A stretch of DNA of 64,000 nucleotides from NCBI RefSeq assembly GCF_037203605.1, contig NZ_JBBDHC010000011.1, positions 55,081 to 119,080 of the forward strand. The letters are read 5' to 3'. Under the pieces are notes generated by a model that worked only from the letters and a program-made list of their open reading frames with translations, was not told the DNA's origin and searched no databases. This DNA is from Denitratimonas tolerans. Its GTDB lineage: Bacteria; Pseudomonadota; Gammaproteobacteria; Xanthomonadales; Xanthomonadaceae. Shown here piece after piece: positions 37,466-46,230 of the stretch. Position numbers and translations under genes: made by a program. Position 1 is the first letter of the stretch, and each line of letters opens with the position of its first letter.

Positions 37466-39151
37466 TCACTCCCGGGCCAGATAGTCCTGTGCCATTGCGA
37501 TGGCCGTGGGAAAGTCTTCGGCCATGCCCAGCAGGGCCGGGTGACGGGACAGACCCATGCGCACCACGGCGCGGCGCGGCTGCGCCTGCAGGCCCGAGAA
37601 GATCACGCGCATCCCGTAGCGCTGGCAGCGATCCAGCAGTCCCTGCAGCGCGGTCACGCCGGAGGCGTCCATGATCGGCACCAGGCGCGTGCGCAGGATG
37701 AAGACGCGCGTCGTGCGGGGCACCTGGTCGAGCACGTTGTCGATGCGGCTGACCGCGGCGAAGAACAGCGGACCCGACACCCGGCAGGCTTCCACGCCTG
37801 CGGGCAGCGCCTCGCGCTGGGCGGAGCCGGCCTCCTCGCCAACCTCGTCCAGCAGCGCCTGTCCCGGCGCGTCGGGCTCGACTTCCACGACCCGGCTCAT
37901 GCGGTTCATGAAGACGAAGGCGGCCATCACCACGCCCACCTCGATGGCCACGGTGAGGTCGAACATCACCGTCAGAACGAACGTGGTCAGCAGCACCAGC
38001 CGGTCGCCCCAGGAAGAGCGCATGAGGTAGCGGAAGCGCTCCACCTCGCTCATGTTCCAGGCCACCATCAGCAGCACCGCCGCGAGCGCGGCCAGCGGCA
38101 CGTAGCCCATCACCGGGCCCAGCAGCAGCATGAAGGCAAGCAGGAATGCCGCGTGCAGGATGCCGGCCATGGGCGAACGCGCGCCGGCGCGGATGCCGGT
38201 GGCGGTGCGCGCGATCGCGCCGGTGGCCGGCAGGCCGCCGACCAGGGCCGATCCGATGTTGGCCACGCCCTGCGCCACCAGCTCGGCGTTGGAGCGGTGG
38301 CGGCCGTCGATCATGCCGTCGGCCACCACCGCCGACAGCAGCGATTCGACGCCGGCGAGGAAAGCGATGGTGAACGCGGCCGGCAGCAGTTCGAGCGCGC
38401 GGTCGAAGGGGATGTGCGGCAAGCTCAGGCGCGGCAGGGTGCTCGGCAGCTCGCCGAAGGTCGAAGCGATGGTGGCCACCGGCAGGGCAAGCGCCGCCAG
38501 CGAGCCGACCGCGACGCAGATCAGCAGCACCGGCCACTTCGGCCGCCAGCGCTTGATCACGATGATCAGCGCCAGGCACGCCAGGGTCAGGCCGAGCGTC
38601 ACCGGGCTGAAGCTGTCCATGTGCGCGAAGTAGGTCTTCCAGCGCGCGATGAACTCGCCCGGCAGGTGCTCGATCTCCAGCCCGAGGGCGTCCTTGATCT
38701 GGCTGACGAAGATGGTGACCGCGATGCCGGCGGTGAAGCCGGTGATGACCGGCTGGGGCATGAACTTCATCAGGTTGCCCAGCCGCAGCACGCCCGCCGC
38801 GATCAGCATCAGGCCGGCCATCAGGGTACAGATGATCATCCCGCCGTAGCCGAACTTCTCGATGACGTTGAACACCACCGGGATGAAGGCCGCGGTGGGG
38901 CCGCCGATCTGGACCTTGGAGCCGCCCAGCGCCGAGATCAGGAAGCCGGCGACGATGGCGGTGTGCAGACCCTTGTCGGGCGTGGCACCCGAGGCGATCG
39001 CCAGCGCCATGGCCAGGGGCAGCGCCACCACCGCCACGGTGAAGCCGGCGATGGCGTCGGCGCGCAGGTCGCGCAGGGTATAGCCGTGCCGCAGGATCGA
39101 GACGAGCTTGGGCTCGAACTGGCCGCCGGGAATCCGGTTGGAGGCGATCAT
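37466..39151 (-). CDS. SulP family anion transporter with STAS domain
   Basis: The 561-residue protein has the SulP membrane core, beginning with RDLRADAIAGFTVAVVALPLA (shown over 20 contiguous positions at most) and GSKVQIGGPTAAFIPV, with about 12 helices. A C-terminal STAS domain lies at about 450-555 (RLVPIMDASGVTALQGL). Bacterial members transport bicarbonate, sulfate or C4-dicarboxylates; the substrate here is unknown. The ribosome site is weak, but the ATG at 39151 fits family starts. A small lipoprotein gene ends 20 bases upstream. Confidence 0.88.
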   Translation of the reverse strand: MIASNRIPGGQFEPKLVSILRHGYTLRDLRADAIAGFTVAVVALPLAMALAIASGATPDKGLHTAIVAGFLISALGGSKVQIGGPTAAFIPVVFNVIEKFGYGGMIICTLMAGLMLIAAGVLRLGNLMKFMPQPVITGFTAGIAVTIFVSQIKDALGLEIEHLPGEFIARWKTYFAHMDSFSPVTLGLTLACLALIIVIKRWRPKWPVLLICVAVGSLAALALPVATIASTFGELPSTLPRLSLPHIPFDRALELLPAAFTIAFLAGVESLLSAVVADGMIDGRHRSNAELVAQGVANIGSALVGGLPATGAIARTATGIRAGARSPMAGILHAAFLLAFMLLLGPVMGYVPLAALAAVLLMVAWNMSEVERFRYLMRSSWGDRLVLLTTFVLTVMFDLTVAIEVGVVMAAFVFMNRMSRVVEVEPDAPGQALLDEVGEEAGSAQREALPAGVEACRVSGPLFFAAVSRIDNVLDQVPRTTRVFILRTRLVPIMDASGVTALQGLLDRCQRYGMRVIFSGLQAQPRRAVVRMGLSRHPALLGMAEDFPTAIAMAQDYLARE

Positions 39152-39171
39152 GGGGGTGTCGAGTGGACCGA

Positions 39172-39594
39172 TCAGGTAGTGCCGGCGGTGATTTTTGGCA
39201 GGCCCGTCGTCAGCCACCAGCGCCGCAGCTGCGGATCCCAGCGCCAGCGCTGCCGATCCTGCACCGTGCGCTCGGCCTGGGTGTGCTTGTTGATGAGCCG
39301 GATTTCCACCAGCTGCAGCATCTCGTTCTCGGACAGCATCTCGCTGCCCTTGACCTGGTAGCCGGTCACCTGGATCTGCTCGAAGCGCTCGCGATCGAGC
39401 GCCGTCATCGGATGCTCGCGCGCGTAGTCCGGGTCGACCATCGACCACGCATCATCGATGTGACCCCAGCGGATGGCGCCGGCATAGGCGAACAGGGCGT
39501 TGTCGCGCAGGTCGTTCTGCGTGCCCACGCCGCAGCCGGCCGGGAGCATCAGGGCGAAGAGGATCAGCAGTCTGCGAAGCGGCGAGCGGCTCAT
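39172..39594 (-). CDS. Small lipoprotein of unknown function
   Basis: The protein has about 140 residues with a lipoprotein signal and lipobox (LILFALMLPAGCG). A soluble domain follows with the pattern YAGAIRWGHIDDAWSMVDPDY, suggesting a small SnoaL/NTF2-like fold. I do not recognise a named family. The start at 39594 is preferred, and an ATG six codons upstream is also possible. It lies between the rhodanese gene and the sulP gene on the same strand. Confidence 0.65.
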   Translation of the reverse strand: MSRSPLRRLLILFALMLPAGCGVGTQNDLRDNALFAYAGAIRWGHIDDAWSMVDPDYAREHPMTALDRERFEQIQVTGYQVKGSEMLSENEMLQLVEIRLINKHTQAERTVQDRQRWRWDPQLRRWWLTTGLPKITAGTT

Positions 39595-39651
39595 GCCTTC
39601 ATTCTTGCGCATCCGCGCCCGTGGTGCGAGCCATCGCGCGGAACCCGCGCC

Positions 39652-40086
39652 TCAGCGCCCACGTGCGAGCGGCAGATCGGCCGCCTGCCAGGCACCGATG
39701 CCGCCGTCCAGCCAGTGCACGCGCTTGAAGCCGGCCTTGACCAGCCGCTTGGCCGCCTGTCCGGACACCATGCCGTTGCGGCAGACCACCGCGATCGGCA
39801 GCTCCTGCGCCTTGGCCAGCAGCTTGTTCTCCGGATCGAACTGGCTCATCACCACGTTCTTCGAACCCACGATGTGGCCCTTCTCGAAGTCGTTGAGCGG
39901 GCTCACGTCCACCACCAGCGCGTTCTCGCGGTTGATGAGATGGGTCAGGAGCGCGGGCGTCAGCGCCTTGTAGCCGCGCGTGAAGCGCGAGAACTCGTTG
40001 GCGATCAGGGCAAGGGTGACGGCGACGAATCCGAGCACGAGGATCGGATGGGCGCTGACGAATTCGGGCAGGCGTTCAAGCAGCAC
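39652..40086 (-). CDS. Membrane-anchored rhodanese-like protein
   Basis: The 144-residue protein starts at GTG 40086 with AGGA seven bases upstream. One membrane helix (ILVLGFVAVTLALIA) precedes a single rhodanese domain with active-site cysteine 102 in VCRNGMVSG, resembling YibN-type proteins. It is probably a sulfurtransferase or persulfide carrier at the inner membrane. It begins 14 bases after the speE stop. Confidence 0.85.
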   Translation of the reverse strand: MLLERLPEFVSAHPILVLGFVAVTLALIANEFSRFTRGYKALTPALLTHLINRENALVVDVSPLNDFEKGHIVGSKNVVMSQFDPENKLLAKAQELPIAVVCRNGMVSGQAAKRLVKAGFKRVHWLDGGIGAWQAADLPLARGR

Positions 40087-40100
40087 GGGAAAATCCTGTG

Positions 40101-40955
40101 TCAGTCGCCCAGCTCGCGCATGAACTCGGGGCTGGCGAGCGCGGCGCGGTGGATGTCGACGTTGTAGTAACGGGTGGGAAAGATCTTGGAGTGCGCGCCG
40201 CGCTCGCGGAAGCCACTGAGCTCGGCCCCCTTGCGCGCCAGCGTGCAGCTCCACCAGCCGGTCGGATAGCAGGGCTGGGGGAAAGGCAAGGTGCGGAAGT
40301 GCGCGAAGCCGGCGGCGGCCATGTGGTGACGCATCGACTTGATCAGGGACAGGTGCACCAGCGGCGACTCGGACTGCTGCACCAGGATGCCGCCGGCCCG
40401 CAGCGCGCGGTGGCAGGAGGCGTAGAAGGCCTCGTTGAACAGCCCTTCGGCCGGGCCGACCGGATCGGTGGAGTCCACGATGATCACGTCCACGCTCTCG
40501 GGCGCGGCGTTCTTCATGTAGGCGATGCCGTCATCGAACAGCAGCTGGGCGCGCGGGTCGGCGTTGGCATCGCACAGCTCGGGGAAGTGCTTTTCCGCCA
40601 TGCGCGTGACCTGCTCGTCGATGTCGACCTGCACCACCTGCTCCACTTCCTTGTGCTTGAGCACCTCGCGCAGCGTGCCGCAGTCGCCGCCGCCGATGAT
40701 GACCACGCGCTTGGGATTGGAGTGGGTGAACAGCACCGGGTGCGACATCATCTCGTGGTAGAGGAAGTTGTCGCGCGTGGTGAGCATGATGGCCCCGTCG
40801 ATCACCATCAGCTTGCCCCAGTCGGTGGTATCCCAGATCTCGATCTTCTGGAACGGCGACTGCACTTCGTCGACCTTGCCGGTGACGCGAAAGCCGATCG
40901 CCGACCCCGAATGCTCGAAGTGCTCGTAAAACCAGGTGGCCGACTCGTCGCTCAT
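40101..40955 (-). CDS. speE: Spermidine synthase
   Basis: The 284-residue protein has the aminopropyltransferase motifs VVIIGGGDCGTLREVLKH, a DIDEQV acidic loop and IIVDSTDPVGPAEGLF, which bind decarboxylated S-adenosylmethionine and putrescine. It makes spermidine and, with the speA gene at 23562, completes part of the arginine-agmatine polyamine route. The ATG at 40955 is used; the 26 preceding in-frame residues show no family similarity. Confidence 0.94.
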   Translation of the reverse strand: MSDESATWFYEHFEHSGSAIGFRVTGKVDEVQSPFQKIEIWDTTDWGKLMVIDGAIMLTTRDNFLYHEMMSHPVLFTHSNPKRVVIIGGGDCGTLREVLKHKEVEQVVQVDIDEQVTRMAEKHFPELCDANADPRAQLLFDDGIAYMKNAAPESVDVIIVDSTDPVGPAEGLFNEAFYASCHRALRAGGILVQQSESPLVHLSLIKSMRHHMAAAGFAHFRTLPFPQPCYPTGWWSCTLARKGAELSGFRERGAHSKIFPTRYYNVDIHRAALASPEFMRELGD

Positions 40956-41067
40956 GGGATTTCCGGAAGATCGCAAAGGAATAGGTACAGCCGGCGGATT
41001 GTAGCCGATGCCGGCCGGCCGCGGCCCCGGCACACTCGGCAGGCCTGTCCGGCCGTTGCGCCGCGGC

Positions 41068-42909
41068 TCAGCGGGCGCGGCGGGAGAGAATCACCGCGTC
41101 GATCGAGGCCGGATCGGGCGTACGGACGCGCCAGGCCACCTCGCTACCGCCGCAGGCGTAGTAGCGCGTCAGGCGCGAATCGGCGAGCGGCGGCACCGCT
41201 TCCCCGTCGATCCACAGCTCGAACTGCGCGCGGTTGACCATCGGCGTCAGGTTGGTGAAGGCCACCAGCGCATCGGGTGGGCAGGGTGCGCGCCCTTCGA
41301 GCACCTGGTCGCCGGCGGCATCGAAGGCCGCCTGCCGCTCCGGCCGATAGCGCACGTCGACCTCGGCCAGGCGCGCGGCATCGGTCAGCACGCGCAGCGG
41401 GGTGCGCAGCACGTGGCCGAACTCGACCGGCATCGGCTCCAGCCCGAGCTCGACCGCCAACCCCGCCGCCACGCCCGCCAGATGCCGCGTCCCGGCGCTG
41501 CCGCCAAGCCCCGGCAGGCGATCGGGCGGACAGTGCAGCCGCGCCGCCACGCCCTGGCTGAAATCGAATACCGCCGCCAGCTCGCCGTGCAGGGTCAAGG
41601 CCCCGGTCGCGGGACAGGCGCGCGCCGCCAGCGCGTCGAACTGGCGCACCGAGAGCCAGGGGCTGTACTGCGCCGCTGCGGCGCGCGAGGCGGCGATGTC
41701 GCCGATGCTGCCGCCCGGCAGCAGAATCCGTCCGGACGATTCCAGCGCCGCGCGCTGCGACAGCCCCAGCGCAGCGCTGCCCAGCGCCAGCAGCGCCAGC
41801 ACGCCCAGCGCAGCGTCGCGGCGCGCGCGGTCGTGGATCAGGCCCCAGCCGCCCAGCGCCAGCAGGCCCGCGCCGAACGGTGCCAGCGCGTAGGTCATCC
41901 AGGCGGGCGTGGCGTCGCGCAGCAGGGCGAGAAAGGCGATGGCGCACAGCGTACCGACCGCCACGACCCACCACGCGCGGCGCGCGCGCCGGACGCTTTC
42001 ATTGCCCGGCCCGATACGCAGCAACCGGATCGCGCCCGCGGACGCGGCCAGCAGGACCAGTCCGTGCAGCATCCAGACGCTCGCGGCCGGCAGCGACAGC
42101 AGGAAACGCCCGCCGAACCACGCGCCGCCCAGCGCCAGCGCCGAGGCGATGGCCGGAATCCGCGCCAGCCGCGCCATCGGATCGGCCTCCTGCAGATAGC
42201 CCAGGCTGGCCGCCGCCTGCGGCCAGCCGGCGCGCATTTCCGCCAGCAGCGCCGGCAGGAAGGGCAGCGCGAACAGCACGCCACCCGCGAGGATCCAGCG
42301 CCGCACCCCCGGCGTGCGGATCGCCTGCCGGAGCGCGGGCAACAGCACCGGCGCGGCCACCAGCGCGGTCGGATGCGCATGCAGCGCCAGCGCCAGCGCA
42401 AGAAAGGCCGGCGCGAGGAAGGCCGGACGGCGGTCCTGCCAGGCCGCCAGCGCCAGCCAGATCGTCGCCAGCACGCCGGTTTCCACCGCGCTGGTGTGCG
42501 CGACCACCAGCGTGCCGACGCTGCTCCAGCCCGGCAGCGACATGGCCAATGCCGCGAGCAGGCCCAGGCGCGCATCCACCAGCCGACGCCCGACCAGAAA
42601 CGCCAGCGGGATCTTCAGCGCCGCGAGCGCGCCGGTGAACAGCGCCGCCGCAGTCACGCTGCCGAACACCCGCAGCGGCAGCGCGAGCGCGTAGAACCAG
42701 ACCGGCCCCAGCTTCCAGCGCCCGAACAGGCTCGGCCCGTACTCCGGATACGGCCCACCGTGGCCGATCGCCCAGGCGTTGGCCAGATCGCGGCCCGAGT
42801 CGGTGACCAGGGTGGCGAAGGCGAACAGCGCCAGGTGCAGGGCGAACAGCAACAGCAGCACCGCGACGACACCGGCACGCGCCAGGCCGGAACGCTCGGA
42901 CAGACGCAT
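41068..42909 (-). CDS. GT-C-like polytopic membrane protein (PMT/ArnT-type topology)
   Basis: This 613-residue protein has about ten to twelve hydrophobic helices over the first 400 residues and a soluble C-terminal domain of about 200 residues. An acidic motif LVTDSGRDLANAW lies in the first periplasmic loop, where GT-C glycosyltransferases of the PMT/ArnT type place a catalytic aspartate. It may transfer sugars from a lipid carrier to an envelope acceptor, but similarity is topological and I cannot name a family. The start at 42909 precedes the first helix; a longer frame upstream lacks support. Confidence 0.6.
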   Translation of the reverse strand: MRLSERSGLARAGVVAVLLLLFALHLALFAFATLVTDSGRDLANAWAIGHGGPYPEYGPSLFGRWKLGPVWFYALALPLRVFGSVTAAALFTGALAALKIPLAFLVGRRLVDARLGLLAALAMSLPGWSSVGTLVVAHTSAVETGVLATIWLALAAWQDRRPAFLAPAFLALALALHAHPTALVAAPVLLPALRQAIRTPGVRRWILAGGVLFALPFLPALLAEMRAGWPQAAASLGYLQEADPMARLARIPAIASALALGGAWFGGRFLLSLPAASVWMLHGLVLLAASAGAIRLLRIGPGNESVRRARRAWWVVAVGTLCAIAFLALLRDATPAWMTYALAPFGAGLLALGGWGLIHDRARRDAALGVLALLALGSAALGLSQRAALESSGRILLPGGSIGDIAASRAAAAQYSPWLSVRQFDALAARACPATGALTLHGELAAVFDFSQGVAARLHCPPDRLPGLGGSAGTRHLAGVAAGLAVELGLEPMPVEFGHVLRTPLRVLTDAARLAEVDVRYRPERQAAFDAAGDQVLEGRAPCPPDALVAFTNLTPMVNRAQFELWIDGEAVPPLADSRLTRYYACGGSEVAWRVRTPDPASIDAVILSRRAR

Positions 42910-42996
42910 CAGCCGGACACCAGTGCGATGGGAAGGCAGGGCAAACGCATCGCCCAAGCTTATCCCGATCCCCGCCTGCGGCACTAAGATGCGCGC

Positions 42997-43293
42997 ATGA
43001 ACAGACACGGCGAATACAAGATGCCCGGCGGCAAGCTCACCGTCGTCGATCTCTCGATCGAACGCGGGTGCCTGGCGCGGGTGCAGGTCAGCGGCGACTT
43101 CTTCCTGGAGCCCGATGCCGCGCTGGAGGCGATCAACGCCGCCCTCGCGGGCCTGTCCGCCGATACGGACGCGGAGGCGCTCGCGGACGCGATCGCGTCC
43201 GGCCTGCCGGACGGCGTGCGGATGTACGGCGTCAGCCCCGCAGCCATCGCGACCGCGGTGCGGCGCGCCATCGACGTGGGAGAATCCGCGTGA
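42997..43293 (+). CDS. lplB: Lipoate-protein ligase accessory (C-terminal) domain protein
   Basis: The 98-residue protein starts MNRHGEYKMPGGKLTVVDLS and has the GDFFLEP segment of the small LplA accessory domain. In Thermoplasma-type bipartite ligases this domain is a separate subunit needed for lipoate adenylation. It overlaps the catalytic-domain gene by four bases (GTGA), so the two are almost certainly made together. The symbol follows archaeal usage for the accessory subunit and is distinct from octanoyltransferase lipB. Confidence 0.82.
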   Translation: MNRHGEYKMPGGKLTVVDLSIERGCLARVQVSGDFFLEPDAALEAINAALAGLSADTDAEALADAIASGLPDGVRMYGVSPAAIATAVRRAIDVGESA

Positions 43294-44063
43294 TCGAACG
43301 CTGGAACCGGCACGACTGGCAGCTCATCCACGCCGCACCGCAATCGCCCGCGCTGCACATGGCGCTGGACGAGGTCATCACCGATGAAGTCGGCGCCGGC
43401 CGTCGTCCACCCACGCTGCGGGTGTGGGAGTGGGCCTCGTCGGCAGTGGTGATCGGGCGCTTCCAGTCGCTGCGCAACGAAGTCGATCCCGAGGGCGCAC
43501 GGCACCACGGCATCGAGGTGGTGCGCCGCATCAGCGGCGGCGGCGCGATGTTCATCGAACCGGGCAACACCATCACCTATTCACTCTCCGCGCCCGAGTC
43601 CCTGGTCGAAGGCATGAGCTTCCAGGAGGCCTACGCCTTCATGGATGCCTGGGTGCTCAAGGCGCTGCGATCACTCGGCATCGAGGCCTGGTACGTGCCG
43701 CTCAACGACATCGCCTCGGCATCGGGCAAGATCGCCGGCGCGGCCCAGGCGCGCCGCTCGCGGGCGGTGTTGCACCACGTCACCATGGCCTACGACATCG
43801 ACGCGGCCAAGATGCTGGAGGTGCTGCGCATCGGCCGCGAGAAACTCTCCGACAAGGGCACCCAGAGCGCGGTCAAGCGCGTCGATCCCTTGCGCAGCCA
43901 GACCGGCCTGCCCCGCGAAGCCGTGATCGAATGCATGATCGACACCTTCCGCCAGGACCACGGCCTCGCCCCGAGCGCGATCTCGGCCGAAGAAATGACC
44001 CGCGCCAAGGCGCTGGTCGCGGCGAAGTTCGGCACCCAGGAATGGATGGAGGTCGTGCCCTGA
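43290..44063 (+). CDS. lplA: Lipoate-protein ligase A, catalytic domain
   Basis: The 257-residue protein from GTG 43290 is a biotin/lipoate ligase-fold protein. It has the motifs RRISGGGAMFIEPGNTITYS and KIAGAAQARRSRAVLHH, with active-site lysine 147. It lacks the C-terminal accessory domain, which is encoded by the preceding gene. It would attach lipoate to E2 and GcvH proteins, serving for example the pyruvate dehydrogenase complex whose E1 gene is in this window. Confidence 0.88.
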   Translation: MIERWNRHDWQLIHAAPQSPALHMALDEVITDEVGAGRRPPTLRVWEWASSAVVIGRFQSLRNEVDPEGARHHGIEVVRRISGGGAMFIEPGNTITYSLSAPESLVEGMSFQEAYAFMDAWVLKALRSLGIEAWYVPLNDIASASGKIAGAAQARRSRAVLHHVTMAYDIDAAKMLEVLRIGREKLSDKGTQSAVKRVDPLRSQTGLPREAVIECMIDTFRQDHGLAPSAISAEEMTRAKALVAAKFGTQEWMEVVP

Positions 44064-44136
44064 CCCGGCAAGGTGGCGATGTTCCGCCCTGCGGGAACAT
44101 CGCCGCTGCGCGCCGCTCCCGCCCCTGTGCTCCGAA

Positions 44137-44526
44137 TCACCGCAGCGCCGCGATGAACGCGCGCAGATGCTGGCGCGTGGCCTCGGGGAGCGAGAGATAG
44201 GCTTGGATCAGTGCCTGGTCAGTCGCCGCAATCGAGTCCCAGTGCGGCGCGCGGATGCCCATGCTTTTCGCGGCTTGTCGGGTGCCCCCGGTAAGGCCGT
44301 AGCGCAACACTTGCGGCTCGACATGCAGCCAATCGGCGAGAACCTGCAACTTCTCCTGCGCCGGAATGGATAGCCCGAGAAGCCAGCGGCGCACCGCCTG
44401 ATAGGTCACGGAGCGGCCCCAGTAACGGGCGTTGAAGTGTTTTTCGAGCACGCTGGGGCGCGGCTCATGACCTGCGGCAATCATCGCGGCACGCAGTCGC
44501 TTGGCAAATTGCTTTTTCTCGTCCAT
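44137..44526 (-). CDS. HTH (Xre-like) DNA-binding protein
   Basis: The 129-residue protein has a helix-turn-helix in the first 75 residues (SVTYQAVRRWLLGLSIPAQE) and a C-terminal helical segment. It resembles phage- or island-type repressors. It is the first gene of the accessory island and is transcribed away from the Rhs gene. The MITE-like element is inserted about 57 bases upstream of its start, possibly separating it from its natural promoter. Confidence 0.7.
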   Translation of the reverse strand: MDEKKQFAKRLRAAMIAAGHEPRPSVLEKHFNARYWGRSVTYQAVRRWLLGLSIPAQEKLQVLADWLHVEPQVLRYGLTGGTRQAAKSMGIRAPHWDSIAATDQALIQAYLSLPEATRQHLRAFIAALR

Positions 44527-44583
44527 GGAGCCGGAAGATGAAGTTCCGGTTCAATGAAATTTGAAGTTTGATTCATGAAATGA

Positions 44584-44761
44584 CCTGATTAGCCCTGATC
44601 CTCAGCCGATGCTTCGGCGAAGAGTGGCTTTGGCTCGCCATTCCCGCATGCTTTTGGCGGAAACCCGGTGACTTGGCTTTTGTTGTGGAGGCATCTGAAA
44701 GCAAAGACACTGGATTCCTGCCTTCGCAGGAATGACGAGCTGAGAGTCAGGGCTAATCAGG
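44584..44761. mobile_element. 178-bp MITE-like element, copy 1
   Basis: The element begins CCTGATTAGCCCTGA and ends with its exact inverse, TCAGGGCTAATCAGG. The inverted repeat extends to 23 bp with two mismatches. It is flanked by a perfect 8-bp direct repeat TGAAATGA (44576-44583 and 44762-44769), a target duplication. It encodes no protein and contains a perfect hairpin ATTCCTGCCTTCGCAGGAAT. It fills most of the 378-bp gene-free stretch between the HTH gene and the Rhs gene. A copy differing at three positions lies at 50281. Confidence 0.88.
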
Positions 44762-44904
44762 TGAAATGATTGAATCAATACTTCACCTCCACTCCCCGCC
44801 GAGCCCGCATAGGGGCAGGATGAACCACGACCGACCTGCGATCACCGCCGGATCAACGGCTGCCTGTACGAAAGAACTCTCGCCCGCTCCACCGGAGACA
44901 ACCC

Positions 44905-46230
44905 ATGATCCGCAATGACAAGGCATTCGCATCCTCGGCAGGCATCCCGCCGCCACGCTTCCTGCGCCGCCTCTCGCTCCTGCTGCTGGCCTTGCCGGTT
45001 CTTGCCCCCACCCGCGCCCAGGAAACCACGCTGGCGCACGAATACGGGCGGGTGATCCAAAGTGCGGAAGTGGTCGGCAACCTGGGTCCGGACGCCTTTG
45101 GCGAGCAGACCAATCTGTACACCGGCAGCACCGAGTTCACCGTCACCGACATCGAACTGCCCGGTCCCGGCCTGGTACCGGTCCGGCTAGGGCGGCGCTA
45201 TGTCGTCGAGAACAAGATCGACGCGGATGAGCAACCGATCTATCCGTTCGCCGACTGGCAGATCGACATCCCGCACGTCCACGGCACGTTTGCCCGCCAG
45301 ACGGGCTGGTCCTCGCCTCCTTCGGGTAACCGCTGCTCGAACGTCATGCTCACCGAGCCACCGACGGTGTATTACCTGGGGCAGCCGTTCAGCGGTGCCG
45401 ACTACTGGTATGGCCATCACCTCTATGCGCCCGGCGCAGGTGAACAGGAACTGCTCGTCTACCAGCAGAGCAGCAATCCGAACCAGCCCGCCAGCGGCGG
45501 ACCATACTACTGGGTCACGCAGGACCAGTGGTTCTTCAGCTGTCTGTCCACGCTGGCCAACGGCAACGGGTATTCAGGGCAGGGCTTTCTGGCCATCGAC
45601 CCGAATGGCACACGCTACACCTTCGACTGGATGGTTCCTTATCGAACGCAACTTCTGAGCAAGCCTCTTGGCATGCCGCCGTTGCGCGCGACACCCAGTA
45701 TGCCTGGTACGGAGGACAGCAAGGATCTGGTGCCGACGGCACCGGGCATGGCAATCCTTCCGCGTGACGATGTCTGGATTTACCCGACCCGGATCGAGGA
45801 CCGCTTCGGCAACTTCGTCGCCTTCACCTGGTATGGTGCGAAGCTCATGCAGATCGCGGCCAGCGACGGGCGCAGCATCACACTGACGTACGACAACGAT
45901 GTCATTGCTTCGGCCACGGATGGCACCCGAACCTGGAACTACCAGTACGATGCCGCGCGTGACTTCCTGTTGAGCGCCACGCGCCCGGATGGTTCGGCCT
46001 GGGGCTACCAGATGGCAGACCTGGTGTGGCTTTATCCCATGACCCTGGAAGACCGGGGGTGTGGAGGAGAGTTGCTGCGAGACAACGCGCAAACCTCCCA
46101 TCACGCAACGATCACGCACCCTTCCGGTGCCACGGGCATGTTCACATTCCGGCCCACGCAACATGGCCGCGCGAGCGTTCCGCAGATTTGCGCACCGTAC
46201 CTGAATCAAAATAACGGAACCAGCTATTAA
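44905..46230 (+). pseudogene. Rhs/YD-repeat protein, 5' part ending at an in-frame TAA
   Basis: The 441 codons begin with a Sec signal peptide (LRRLSLLLLALPVLAPTRAQ) and continue into the YD-repeat N-terminal region (NLYTGSTEFTVTDIELPG). A TAA at 46228 stops translation. The same reading frame continues without interruption for a further 1,246 codons as typical YD-repeat sequence, so this is one gene broken by a single nonsense codon. TAT-TAA-ACG may have been TAT-AAA-ACG. If not read through, only a truncated secreted protein is made. GGAGA precedes the start codon. Confidence 0.85.

Noticed and set aside
46228..46230. Programmed readthrough or recoding at the Rhs stop codon
   Set aside because: No hairpin, slippery site or other recoding signal is seen around the TAA; a simple nonsense mutation is the more economical reading.
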